From: a virus | Virus record (IMG/VR): IMGVR_UViG_3300038491_000010 | Location: 1 to 33,410 of that record | Length of the DNA: 33,410 nt | Reading direction: 5' to 3' (one strand) | Shown: piece by piece, positions 1 to 6,466 of the stretch | Numbering within the stretch: the stretch's first letter is position 1 | How the letters are laid out: each line of letters opens with the position of its first letter | The notes under the pieces: model-generated | What the model was told of the DNA's origin: nothing | What the model saw: the letters and a program-made list of their open reading frames with translations, nothing else | The model's database searches: none | Position numbers and translations under genes: made by a program

Positions 1-181
1 CGTCAATGCTGGCTTGGAACTCACGAGCGCAGAGAGTCTTGATGCCTTGCGTCTGAGCTGCCAGTAGACACAGATCACCCATCGTCATGCTCTTACCTGA
101 GCCTCGCGAACCGATGCAGATCTTGTAGCGTTTAGGCTTCAAGAACGGAAGCATCTTCTTGGGTATCTGCATTTTCGGCAT
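1..181 (-). CDS. terL: Terminase large subunit, N-terminal part (runs off window start)
   Basis: This is the ATPase end of the DNA-packaging motor. Reading leftward from the ATG at 181-179 gives about 60 residues before position 1, beginning [21 protein letters not shown] Walker A motif GSRGSGKS follows, then a CAREFQAS stretch typical of phage terminase ATPases. The start overlaps the TAA of the upstream small gene (TAATG), a coupling used repeatedly in this genome. The reading frame is open at position 1. The C-terminal part of what must be the same gene enters at 33410 on the same strand. The join is not direct: the Walker B region and rest of the ATPase core, about 100-150 residues by family comparison, are absent. 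The call is certain at family level; the missing length is an estimate. Confidence 0.93.
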   Translation of the reverse strand, partial: MPKMQIPKKMLPFLKPKRYKICIGSRGSGKSMTMGDLCLLAAQTQGIKTLCAREFQASID

Positions 182-324
182 TATTCGTACTTCACAGTAT
201 TCTTTTTCTGCTTGGCCTTAGCCATTGCTATGGCGATTGCCTGATTCTGTGGCTTGCCTGCCGCCATCTCTGTCTTGATGTTCTTGGAGACTGTCTTCTT
301 AGACTTGCCTTTTTGTAGTGGCAT
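181..324 (-). CDS. Small Lys-rich phage protein between the terminase subunits (47 aa)
   Basis: A 47-residue basic protein beginning [17 protein letters not shown] and continuing through an Ala-rich helix ([15 protein letters not shown]) to a KYE end. Its ATG (324-322) overlaps the TAA of the small terminase gene and its TAA overlaps the terL ATG, both as TAATG, which strongly supports it as a real translationally coupled gene. Short proteins with the [13 protein letters not shown] signature recur in aquatic podoviruses near head genes, from general knowledge; I know of no proven function. Charge and position between terS and terL suggest a role near DNA or the packaging complex, which is inference only. 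Confidence 0.85.
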   Translation of the reverse strand: MPLQKGKSKKTVSKNIKTEMAAGKPQNQAIAIAMAKAKQKKNTVKYE

Positions 325-686
325 TATTCCATAACCTCTATTGTCCAGTGAGTATCAACATCCATCTGAATCGGAGCGCCATCAGCGCCTGTATGCTCTG
401 TCCTGCTCTTCTCTGTCCATCCCATACGCTGAGACAGCCATAGCTTCATGCTTGGATGATCGCCTTCCATTGCCTTGTCATAGAGTTTCTCGACCATCAT
501 GATGCCAGCTCTGGTCAAACCTCGGCTGTAGCTGTCAGAAACTCTTGAGTCACGCTGCATGATTTCTTTTAAGGTGTTGATAGATATACAGAAATAATCA
601 GCAAGCTGTTGCTGAGTTAATGACGGTGCGAGTTTCTCTACCATCGCTACCTCTTCGTCTGTAAACACTCGTTCAGGTCTTGCCAT
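324..686 (-). CDS. terS: Terminase small subunit
   Basis: A 120-residue protein encoded immediately before terL, which is the usual position of the DNA-recognition subunit of the packaging motor. Residues about 10-50 form a helix-turn-helix ([20 protein letters not shown], then [16 protein letters not shown]), followed by a segment reading [20 protein letters not shown]. This second motif is common in small terminases and related HTH proteins, where it precedes an oligomerisation or portal-contact tail. The protein probably binds a pac-like site and presents DNA to TerL. The gene overlaps the HNH gene by 14 bp upstream and the 47-residue gene by TAATG downstream. The family call rests on the HTH, length and context; I see no single catalytic residue to confirm it. 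Confidence 0.85.
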   Translation of the reverse strand: MARPERVFTDEEVAMVEKLAPSLTQQQLADYFCISINTLKEIMQRDSRVSDSYSRGLTRAGIMMVEKLYDKAMEGDHPSMKLWLSQRMGWTEKSRTEHTGADGAPIQMDVDTHWTIEVME

Positions 687-996
687 TTTTCTTCTCTGCT
701 TGGATATCCATCATAATATCTATAGCTCTAGCTAGGAATATACGAGACTCTCTACCTAGATTTGGGAAGTCTTGTATAATCTTTCCTACCCATTCAACGC
801 TCCAATTCTCTACTTTGAATCTGTCTTTCATGTTGTGACACATAACGCAGCTATCTACCATGTCTTTTCCACCCAGCCTTGCGGGAACAGGAAAATGATC
901 TTTTTCTATTGACTGCTTGATATTGCCAGCCTGAAGAGTTGCGTCACAATAAAAACAGGATTTATACACCTGTTCTTTTTCTTTCTTCTTAGCCAT
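673..996 (-). CDS. HNH endonuclease-like protein
   Basis: A 107-residue protein with the layout of a small HNH nuclease. Cys14 and Cys17 (CFYC) and Cys50 and Cys53 (CVMC) form two zinc knuckles. Asp33-His34 (EKDHFPVPARLGG) is the catalytic DH, and His54-Asn55 with Lys57 (CHNMK) is the closing part of the motif. HNH proteins lie beside terminases in many phages, and in HK97-type phages they assist packaging-linked DNA cleavage. The position directly before terS fits that role here. It could instead be a free-standing homing-type nuclease, but the tight 14-bp overlap with terS and operon location argue for a phage function. It begins at the same base where the primase-like gene ends (996). Confidence 0.82.
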   Translation of the reverse strand: MAKKKEKEQVYKSCFYCDATLQAGNIKQSIEKDHFPVPARLGGKDMVDSCVMCHNMKDRFKVENWSVEWVGKIIQDFPNLGRESRIFLARAIDIMMDIQAEKKNGKT

Positions 997-1451
997 CAGA
1001 GAAACTCCTCTGGCTTGCTTACCTCAATGATTGTCTGTGGAATGTCCAGCGCAATCCTCAGCTCTCTTCGAGCCACTGCTGCCACATACTCCTTGTGATC
1101 CTTATACCGGATCTTGCGGCCTTTGGCCTTATCTGTCTCGTAGATCAGAATAGTAAAATCGTCAGCATCTACAGTCTTTTGAAGTAGATAGTGACGATCT
1201 GGAGTAAATTCTTTGCTGCGCTCAAACAGGTCTCCTATTTTGAGTCCTATTGATTCTACCACACTATCACCTTTTGCGTTGCAAGCAAAACAATAGAATA
1301 GGAGCTTCTGGCCTTCAGGCGTGTCCGCTACAGTGACTGACATAGAAGGATTGGAGTCATCATGTACAGGACAGCAGGCAGTCCACTTGTGAGTTCCTAG
1401 CTGTCTCACCTTGTCTAGCCTATCTAATACTGGCTGATACCATTCAATCAT
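996..1451 (-). CDS. Stand-alone primase zinc-finger (CHC2-type) protein
   Basis: A 151-residue protein whose N-terminal half is a DnaG/gp4-type zinc-binding domain. The ligands are Cys27 and His30 (CCPVHDDSNPSMSV) and Cys54 and Cys57 (FYCFACNAKGD). This domain recognises the primer start site in bacterial and T7-type primases. No TOPRIM or archaeo-eukaryotic primase catalytic core follows; residues 90-151 are charged and unassigned. It overlaps the helicase gene by 4 bp (ATGA type), so the two probably form a primosome-like pair, the zinc protein perhaps directing helicase loading or host primase. No DNA polymerase is present, so replication must lean on the host. The domain call is firm; the role is inferred. 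Confidence 0.85.
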   Translation of the reverse strand: MIEWYQPVLDRLDKVRQLGTHKWTACCPVHDDSNPSMSVTVADTPEGQKLLFYCFACNAKGDSVVESIGLKIGDLFERSKEFTPDRHYLLQKTVDADDFTILIYETDKAKGRKIRYKDHKEYVAAVARRELRIALDIPQTIIEVSKPEEFL

Positions 1452-2953
1452 GCTCGCTTACTCCATGCAATCTGACGGCTCTTGATCCAGCTCAGCGCCT
1501 CTGGGATTGGCTGTCGGCCTATCTGCTTGAGGCCGTTAGGAGCGCATGAGAAGCACTCAATGTACTTATGGTACGCCCAGCCTTTCTTGTAGTTGTGCTG
1601 ATAGCCGTAATGCAAGAGAGACGAGTACCACTCCTGCTTCTGCTCCTTGGTCAGCGTCTTGCGCCTTGTCTCAGCAGGCGACAGATTCTCTGCCTTGACG
1701 AGCTGTGTGCCGTCATCCTTGAGCGTTGGAGTGCCTAAAGGAAGCTCCCATCCACACTTACAACGAAGTCCTGTGAACGCACCGCTGCACTGCTTGCAGT
1801 TGTGAAGGATAGGCTCTTTAGGCTCAGTCTTGGTTTGCTTCCGCTCTTGGTAGTTTCTATCACCAGAGTGCAGCTCTGAAGGCACGAAAGACTCTGGATA
1901 AGCGCCGAAGTGAGAGAGATTACCAGCGTGGTCAAGGACTACAGCTCGTTCCTTATCAGGATGGATACGCCATATGCGTCCTATTCTTTGAATCCATGTG
2001 GTCAAACTGCGAGTCCTGAATGTGTCTATCAAAATTTCCACACCGGCATCGTCCCAGCCTGTATTCAGGATGCGGCTGTTGATCATCACCTTGTACACGC
2101 CATCCTCAAAGTCTTGATACTTCAGTTCTCTGGTAGCTTGATCGTCATAACCGTCAATGTGGACAGCTATCTCTTGGCCTAGCGTTTGATTGAATCGCTC
2201 TACGAGACTCTTGCTGTAGGCTATTGATGGCGCAAAGCATACAGCTCGCTTGGTCAGGCCATTGGAGTGCTTGACGTAGTTGTCCACAATATCACCAGCC
2301 AGCGTGTCATCTTCCTGCATACGCTTGCCCAAGTCTTCAGCATCATAATCATGATCGCCTGTGTGTGACTTCTTCAGCTTCAGATCAGAAACATCAACAG
2401 TCCTGCCATGATAATAGTCAGTAGGACAAAGCCAGCCAGCGTCTATTAGATCCTGCGGAGTGGTAGTGACTATCAGGTCTTCCCATAAGCCTTCAGAGGC
2501 CATACCACGGCTATAAGGCGTGGCGGTAAGTCCGATGAAGGTAAGGTTGTTGAATCGCCTCATCTGGTCTAGCAAGCCTTTATACATATTGTGCGCCTCA
2601 TCTATGATTGCTATGTCATAGGTGAAGTGGTTGCGCCTGACGGCTGTGGCTGTGCTGACGATCTGAATGTTTTCATTGGGATCGTACTTAGGACTGTCGC
2701 CTTGAAGCACTGAGTAGCTTGCGCCAAGGCTCTTGAAGGTCTCTTCAGTCTGAGTCAAGAGCTTCAGCCTATCGCAAAAGAACGCCACTCTGACTTTTGG
2801 GTTCTTTTTTACGGCCTGCATGGCTATGTAACAGGCGATGATCGTCTTGCCCATGCTACAAGGCGCACTGAGAATTACTCGCTTGTTACCAGCTCTGAGA
2901 CTGTCTCGCAGCGCGTCAATAGCTACTATCTGGTGAGGTCTAAGCTGAATCAT
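1448..2953 (-). CDS. Superfamily 2 DEAH-box helicase with C-terminal zinc ribbon
   Basis: A 501-residue SF2 helicase that would unwind DNA using ATP, probably in replication or recombination. Visible motifs in order are: a Q-like LRPHQ near residue 5, Walker A SAPCSMGKT (29-37), DEAH (118-121), motif III TATP (143-146), ILNTGWDD around 295-302 and motif VI QRIGRIWR (322-329). After the RecA-like pair comes a zinc-ribbon with Cys386, Cys389, Cys398 and Cys400. Some phages without a DnaB-type helicase carry such a protein next to a primase zinc finger, as here. The start overlaps the end of the sigma-like gene by 4 bp. The substrate, branched DNA or a replication fork, cannot be read from the sequence. 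Confidence 0.93.
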   Translation of the reverse strand: MIQLRPHQIVAIDALRDSLRAGNKRVILSAPCSMGKTIIACYIAMQAVKKNPKVRVAFFCDRLKLLTQTEETFKSLGASYSVLQGDSPKYDPNENIQIVSTATAVRRNHFTYDIAIIDEAHNMYKGLLDQMRRFNNLTFIGLTATPYSRGMASEGLWEDLIVTTTPQDLIDAGWLCPTDYYHGRTVDVSDLKLKKSHTGDHDYDAEDLGKRMQEDDTLAGDIVDNYVKHSNGLTKRAVCFAPSIAYSKSLVERFNQTLGQEIAVHIDGYDDQATRELKYQDFEDGVYKVMINSRILNTGWDDAGVEILIDTFRTRSLTTWIQRIGRIWRIHPDKERAVVLDHAGNLSHFGAYPESFVPSELHSGDRNYQERKQTKTEPKEPILHNCKQCSGAFTGLRCKCGWELPLGTPTLKDDGTQLVKAENLSPAETRRKTLTKEQKQEWYSSLLHYGYQHNYKKGWAYHKYIECFSCAPNGLKQIGRQPIPEALSWIKSRQIAWSKRA

Positions 2954-3540
2954 TCCACAAGGTCTCCTGTGTAATAATCCAAACCTGCGTACTCAAGCGT
3001 TTCAGGTTTTCTCATTTTGCGTAGCGCTCTTGCGTGTATTTGACGCACTCTTTCTTTGCTTCTGCCTATTACAGCGCCTATCTCATCAAGAGTATGAGCA
3101 TCACCATCTATTCCAGCTCTAAGTTTAACCACCAAAGCCTCTCGTGAAGTTAAGCCTTCTATAACTTTGTGAACAGCCTCTGCTCGTTGCTCTAATCTAA
3201 TCACTTCCGTAGGATCAACTTCTGTATGTCCGAGATACTGCAATTGCTTAGAATCTGCCTCAATTACTCGCTGGTTATTCAAAATTGGATCATTCATCTG
3301 CTCTTCTGGATACAATTCTGTTGGCATGAGGTTAAAAAAATTACATAGCATTTGAAACTTTAGACTATAATTACCATCTTTACCGAATACACCAACTTTT
3401 AAATTTAAGTATCTGCCAATATCCACTTGCGGTATATCTGACAGCCTAGATAATTCTGCTGCCGATTTAATACCTTTAGACTGCATCGCTTGCCAGAGCA
3501 GGTTGTTTTTTATTTTTATTTCTATTCGATAATCTTTCAT
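2950..3540 (-). CDS. XRE-type HTH fused to sigma-70 region 4: putative transcription regulator
   Basis: A 196-residue two-domain protein. Residues about 12-75 look like a Cro/CI-family helix-turn-helix (KSAAELSRLSDIPQVDIGRY and a following LKFQMLCNFFNL helix). Residues about 129-178 are a clear sigma region 4: LTSREALVVKLRAG, then HTLDEIGAVIGRSKERVRQI with HARALRKMRKP after it, the recognition-helix pattern of primary sigma factors. Regions 1.2, 2 and 3 are absent, so it cannot melt a promoter alone. Region 4 binds the RNA polymerase beta flap, so the protein may tether host polymerase to phage promoters through its XRE domain, or appropriate it as an anti-sigma would. It is early in the leftward unit, a sensible place for a late-gene switch. 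Domains are clear; mechanism is inferred. Confidence 0.88.
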   Translation of the reverse strand: MKDYRIEIKIKNNLLWQAMQSKGIKSAAELSRLSDIPQVDIGRYLNLKVGVFGKDGNYSLKFQMLCNFFNLMPTELYPEEQMNDPILNNQRVIEADSKQLQYLGHTEVDPTEVIRLEQRAEAVHKVIEGLTSREALVVKLRAGIDGDAHTLDEIGAVIGRSKERVRQIHARALRKMRKPETLEYAGLDYYTGDLVE

Positions 3541-3782
3541 AAGTTAGCCACTCCCTGCTGATCATGAGGCTCTAGCTCCTTGCAAACATCATCATAGATG
3601 CCTTTGTAATCAGGATGACCGTAGCGACTAGAGCCGTCAGCCATTTGATAATTACGCCAGAGCGCAACGTCAGAGCAGTAGCGAAACTCAGCAGCCTTGG
3701 CCTCCTCAAAGTCTGAGCCTCCAGCCATAAGAAATCCTACGATAACAAGCAGTCCAGCACCTATACTAATTAGATTCCGCAT
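3537..3782 (-). CDS. Small membrane-anchored or secreted protein of unknown function (81 aa)
   Basis: An 81-residue protein whose first 21 residues (MRNLISIGAGLLVIVGFLMA) form one hydrophobic helix after a single Arg, a signal anchor or signal peptide; an AKAAEF stretch at about residues 28-33 could be a signal peptidase I site. The remainder is soluble with two cysteines (RYCSDVALW and DDVCKEL) that could pair outside the cytoplasm. It overlaps the sigma-like gene by 4 bp (ATGA) and the preceding gene by 13 bp. An early small membrane protein may alter the host envelope or exclude other phages, but nothing in the sequence proves this. Confidence 0.72.
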   Translation of the reverse strand: MRNLISIGAGLLVIVGFLMAGGSDFEEAKAAEFRYCSDVALWRNYQMADGSSRYGHPDYKGIYDDVCKELEPHDQQGVANL

Positions 3783-4015
3783 CGTGCGTCCTCCTGTTCA
3801 GCCAGAGCATACATCTTGGCGCGATACGCAGGATAAGTTGCCTGCCAGACCTCTTCTTTGAGGCGATCCCAATCACGGCTAAACATACGCCCTAACTTCT
3901 GGTCAGCGACTTCATGACCATAAGACTCAACGAACTCAGGATAATTAGCTACCATGCTGCCCATGACCAGTGCGTCTAGCAGCTCGTTTGTTTGATCTAA
4001 AGTAAATTCCATCAT
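3770..4015 (-). CDS. Unrecognised small protein (81 aa)
   Basis: An 81-residue predicted helical protein starting MMEFTLDQTNELLDALVMGS with aromatic-rich helices later (RDWDRLKEEVWQATYPAYRAKMYALAEQE). I do not recognise a family. It sits one base after the preceding gene's stop and overlaps the next gene by 13 bp, so it is part of the leftward early operon. Two adjacent Met codons start it; the first (4015) is taken. The position close to the divergent promoter suggests early expression, possibly against host functions, which is inference. Confidence 0.7.
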   Translation of the reverse strand: MMEFTLDQTNELLDALVMGSMVANYPEFVESYGHEVADQKLGRMFSRDWDRLKEEVWQATYPAYRAKMYALAEQEDARCGI

Positions 4016-4016
4016 G

Positions 4017-4340
4017 TTACTTCTCCAACTGATAATGTTTGCGAACGGCTGTTCTTAGGTAAGCTGCGGCTGTGTCCATCAAGGTTTTCTGCAAGACTTT
4101 CTGCGCCTTGCCTACTTCTTCGAGGTTGCCATAGGCAAGAGAGACAATCATGCGAGCAGCGTCAGAGCCGTCCATGAACGTGAAAAGCGCAGCATCGAGG
4201 TTGTCAGCAGCGTCACAGGCTAGGAAAAGATGATCAAGGATGTCATCACGGTCGGATTCAGGCAAAGAGTCCATATCGTAGTAAGGATCTAGGCCAAGCT
4301 CTTCTACTTTATCAACGATCTGGTTGTAGCTAAAAGACAT
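4017..4340 (-). CDS. First gene of the leftward unit, unrecognised acidic protein (107 aa)
   Basis: A 107-residue acidic helical protein (DPYYDMDSLPESDRDDILDH near the start, a basic tail ending RKHYQLEK). I do not recognise a family. The start at 4340 is supported by a good Shine-Dalgarno sequence, GGAG followed by AAAACTT and ATG. A sigma-70-like promoter lies about 50 bp upstream (4388-4415). As the promoter-proximal gene of a unit that, on the circle, contains all late genes, it should be made first after infection. Function unknown. Confidence 0.75.
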   Translation of the reverse strand: MSFSYNQIVDKVEELGLDPYYDMDSLPESDRDDILDHLFLACDAADNLDAALFTFMDGSDAARMIVSLAYGNLEEVGKAQKVLQKTLMDTAAAYLRTAVRKHYQLEK

Positions 4341-4387
4341 AAGTTTTCTCCGTCAGATGAGCAGCGTTGTGCGACTCCATGTAAAGC

Positions 4388-4415
4388 ATTCTACACTAAT
4401 CACACACAGTGTCCA
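4388..4415 (-). promoter_or_regulatory. Leftward sigma-70-like promoter
   Basis: On the minus strand, TGGACA (complement of 4410-4415) is followed after 16 bp by TAGAAT (complement of 4388-4393). Each hexamer matches 5 of 6 consensus bases. Transcription would begin near 4381 and give a short leader to the ATG at 4340. The ACACAGTGT palindrome between the hexamers and the CACTTATTT direct repeat overlapping the -35 look like repressor or activator sites. Found by eye; not measured. Confidence 0.6.
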
Positions 4416-4746
4416 CTTATTTCACACTTATTTGGAGAAAAAAGTCATTTAGATGGTTTGGGACACCCTAGTATCTTACAGGAGCATGATCCACAGGTTT
4501 CTATTGCCAGAACTCTTCATCATCCGTGATTACTGAGTCAAGTCACCATCGTGTCCGCTAAACTGGTTTGTCGCCATCACTCTGCTGCTCAGGCGCGATC
4601 CCATCAATCTCGGAAACCTTGTGCTATCTGGGTGTTTCAGGCTACCCATAGGCCATATCGCTGAGTTACGGTCAGGATTTATCACACCGGATTGCCAGTG
4701 TACTCCACTTTGCTAGTGAGATACAATACCTATATGTGCAGGCAGT

Positions 4747-4767
4747 ATGTAGTGAATGCCACTACAT
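4747..4767. repeat. Perfect inverted repeat, 8-bp arms with 5-base spacer
   Basis: ATGTAGTG, spacer AATGC, then CACTACAT: a perfect palindrome. It lies 55 bp upstream of the -35 of the rightward promoter and has no T-run on either side, so a protein operator or activator site is likelier than a terminator. Both XRE-type regulators and small dimeric repressors bind sites of this shape; the XRE-sigma4 protein is a candidate partner by inference. Confidence 0.65.
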
Positions 4768-4822
4768 CTTGTCCTCCGTCAGCAAGCCGTTTCTCCTTGG
4801 GGCTGTCTGCACACCTACTTTG

Positions 4823-4851
4823 TTGACACCTGCAAATAACCTCTGTACACT
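4823..4851 (+). promoter_or_regulatory. Rightward sigma-70-like promoter for the recombination operon
   Basis: A perfect -35 TTGACA at 4823-4828, a 17-bp spacer and a -10 TACACT at 4846-4851 (4 of 6 matches). Transcription would start near 4858, about 27 bp before the ERF start codon at 4885. The leader contains TTGACGGA just before the gene, which doubles as a weak ribosome binding sequence. It appears to drive 4885-8262 as one operon. Confidence 0.68.
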
Positions 4852-4884
4852 TCTAGTCTCATTCATTCTTGACGGAATCTTAAA

Positions 4885-5454
4885 ATGGACAAGCAGCAAT
4901 TCTGGACGGCTTTTTTTGCCGCACAATCAAACTTCACTTCTCCCAAGAAATCAGGCATTAACGGCTTTGCTAATGGTCACAAGTACCACAAGCTAGAAGA
5001 CCTATTGCCTGCTGTACACAGCGTCTTATCTGAGCAAGATATATTCTTTCACTTTGAAGACATTAACTGTGATGAGACCGCTGGAACTCGAATATGGATG
5101 CACCATATGCCTAGCGGTCAGCAGTTCACTCAGGACTGCGTGGTAGATAAGAAGGCGCGTGACGCTCAATCCTGTGGCGGCTGTTATACCTACGCTAAGC
5201 GCTACCTTCTCGCAAGCCTGTTTCTAGTATCAGATCCTAAGCTAGATGATGACGCTGACCGCGCCACTAACGGTGACCGCAAGCAAAAGCCAAAGATCGC
5301 TTCTGACTCTCGTATAGCAAAGATCAAGAAAGACCTCGCAGAAATTAAGATCACTGAAGAGCGAGCGTTAAAACTTGTAGGAGCTGAGACTTGGATACTG
5401 AGTCTTGATCAGGCTGACCAGCTTGAGATGGCTATTATCAACAAGAAGGCTTAA
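4885..5454 (+). CDS. erf: ERF-family single-strand annealing protein
   Basis: A 189-residue recombinase of the P22 Erf family, which anneals complementary single strands during recombination-dependent replication and circularisation of the phage genome. Residues 1-50 hold the N-terminal helices (FANGHKYHKLEDLLPAVHSV). The family core lies at about 90-122: ARDAQSCGGCYTYAKRYLLA with LFLVSD after it and an acidic DDDAD, the usual ERF motif ending. A Lys-rich linker and C-terminal helical domain follow (to 189). It is the first gene after the rightward promoter and overlaps the next by TAATG. Partners here are the YqaJ exonuclease and an SSB-like protein, the normal annealing set. The start is preceded by a weak GGA 8 bases upstream. 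Confidence 0.92.
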   Translation: MDKQQFWTAFFAAQSNFTSPKKSGINGFANGHKYHKLEDLLPAVHSVLSEQDIFFHFEDINCDETAGTRIWMHHMPSGQQFTQDCVVDKKARDAQSCGGCYTYAKRYLLASLFLVSDPKLDDDADRATNGDRKQKPKIASDSRIAKIKKDLAEIKITEERALKLVGAETWILSLDQADQLEMAIINKKA

Positions 5455-5729
5455 TGAATAAGACCGAAACAACCTGCGATGTCTGCGCGAAGTCTAAACC
5501 GCGAAGCAATCGCTGGTGCAAAGAGTGTATAGCTTTGCATTGTTTCGCTAATTCTTTATGGAGAGTACGTTATGACCAGAGTGATCTACTGCGAACAAGG
5601 AAGTCCAGAATGGCATCAAGCGCGGTGCGGTATTATCAGCGCCTCAAATATGAAATCTTTGTTTACGAGTCGAGGCGAGAAGACAGCATCGGGCGTGAGA
5701 GAGACCTACCTGAATCAAGTGATAGCTGA
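5454..5729 (+). CDS. Small zinc-ribbon-like protein overlapping the YqaJ gene (91 aa)
   Basis: A 91-residue basic protein with Cys8, Cys11, Cys22 and Cys25 (CDVCAKSKPRSNRWCKEC), a compact four-Cys zinc knuckle. Its ATG overlaps the ERF stop as TAATG, and the first 118 bases are not covered by any other gene, so a gene starting here is likely. The last 158 bases run out of frame inside the YqaJ gene. The C-terminal third (RYYQRLKYEIFVYESRREDS) is coded in that overlap and may be little conserved. Function unknown; a DNA- or protein-binding accessory of recombination is plausible from its place. Confidence 0.62.
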   Translation: MNKTETTCDVCAKSKPRSNRWCKECIALHCFANSLWRVRYDQSDLLRTRKSRMASSAVRYYQRLKYEIFVYESRREDSIGRERDLPESSDS

Positions 5730-6213
5730 GCGCCTTATGCAAAAGCCTATGGATACTTTCCAAAGCTACGATATGGAGCGTGGTACTTTGCTCGAAGCTC
5801 AGGCCAGAGCTAACTTTGAAATGTACTTAGACGTTACCGTTCAAGAAGTTGGTTTCCATACGTTAGATGATCATGACATAGGATGCTCACCTGACGGCTT
5901 GTTTAGTCTTGATGGGAAAATAGAGACCGGAGTTGAAATCAAGTGTCCCAAGGCAAACACTCACGTTAGGTATATGCGCTCTAAAAAGCTGCCTACTGAG
6001 TATATCCAACAGGTTCAAGGCACTATGTATGTGATGAACCTAGATCGGTATTACTTCATGTCTTATCACCCAGACCTGAAGCCCATAATTATTGAAGTCA
6101 AACGCGATAATGAACTGATAGATAAAGCTGCCGATATACTCATAGCAGCAGCCAACATTGTTAAAACTGAAACGGAGAAGTTAAATGAGCAACGCATTCA
6201 CCACACTAACTAG
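5572..6213 (+). CDS. YqaJ-type viral exonuclease
   Basis: A 213-residue nuclease of the YqaJ / lambda-exonuclease superfamily, which resects one strand of double-stranded ends to feed the annealing protein. Motifs: GSPEWHQARCGIISASN (10-26), a conserved acidic helix MERGTLLEAQAR (68-79), SPDGLF with Asp108, and the catalytic VEIKCPK with Glu122 and Lys124, then YIQQVQGTMYV (144-154) with the family's Gln. All PD-(D/E)XK residues appear intact. A GGAG sequence eight bases before ATG 5572 supports this start, despite overlap with the previous gene. It overlaps the SSB-like gene by 29 bp. With ERF upstream it forms a classic two-component recombination system. Confidence 0.93.
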   Translation: MTRVIYCEQGSPEWHQARCGIISASNMKSLFTSRGEKTASGVRETYLNQVIAERLMQKPMDTFQSYDMERGTLLEAQARANFEMYLDVTVQEVGFHTLDDHDIGCSPDGLFSLDGKIETGVEIKCPKANTHVRYMRSKKLPTEYIQQVQGTMYVMNLDRYYFMSYHPDLKPIIIEVKRDNELIDKAADILIAAANIVKTETEKLNEQRIHHTN

Positions 6214-6466
6214 CGTCAATAAGTCTACCTATGATGACGGATACTACGGTCAGATTGACCCAGCCGTCCTACGAGAGCTTTTAACAGCTCTGGACAACGG
6301 TCAGGTGTCACTTAATAAAGGCGGCAAGATAGCCTTGAAAGGTTGGAAGAACACTCCTGAAGGCGGCGGTGAGCCGTACATCTCAATGAAGTGGTCTAAG
6401 CCTATGAGCAGCGCTCCAGCAGCTCCAGCAGCAGCTCCAGCCAGCTTTGAGGACATACCATTCTAA
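6185..6466 (+). CDS. Single-stranded DNA-binding-like protein with SSB acidic tip
   Basis: A 93-residue protein. Residues 1-72 form a small globular part (YGQIDPAVLRELLTALDNG, then NKGGKIALKGWKNT and EPYISMKWSKP). A short Ala-Pro linker (SSAPAAPAAAPAS) leads to the C-terminal sequence FEDIPF, which closely matches the DDDIPF tip of bacterial SSB used to recruit repair proteins. The core is shorter than an ordinary SSB OB fold, so either it is a minimal variant or a protein that only borrows the tip. Position after YqaJ and ERF supports single-strand binding. GGAG eight bases before the ATG supports the start. The tip is seen directly; strand binding is inferred. Confidence 0.72.
   Translation: MSNAFTTLTSVNKSTYDDGYYGQIDPAVLRELLTALDNGQVSLNKGGKIALKGWKNTPEGGGEPYISMKWSKPMSSAPAAPAAAPASFEDIPF

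Larger units (their letters stand above)
4341..4884. promoter_or_regulatory. Divergent non-coding control region, 544 bp
   Basis: The largest gene-free stretch of the window. Genes point away from it on both sides. It holds a leftward promoter (4388-4415), a rightward promoter (4823-4851), a perfect palindrome with 8-bp arms (4747-4767), a direct repeat CACTTATTT at 4414-4422 and 4425-4433 overlapping the leftward -35, and a short palindrome ACACAGTGT at 4404-4412 between the leftward -10 and -35. I see no convincing small gene on either strand and no tRNA. Being the only sizeable intergenic gap at a divergence, it is the best candidate for a replication origin, but I find no iterons or good DnaA box cluster. 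It is probably the master switch region. Confidence 0.7.

Noticed and set aside
4487-4495. DnaA box TGATCCACA as evidence of an origin
   Set aside because: Single site with one mismatch at a conserved base; not enough to call an origin.
4901-4917. Seven-T run in the ERF gene as a programmed frameshift site
   Set aside because: The ERF frame continues intact across it and no alternative product of known type results.
4736-4996. Plus-strand reading frame starting before ERF
   Set aside because: It crosses the palindrome and promoter region and overlaps the ERF gene in another frame, with no ribosome site or recognisable protein.
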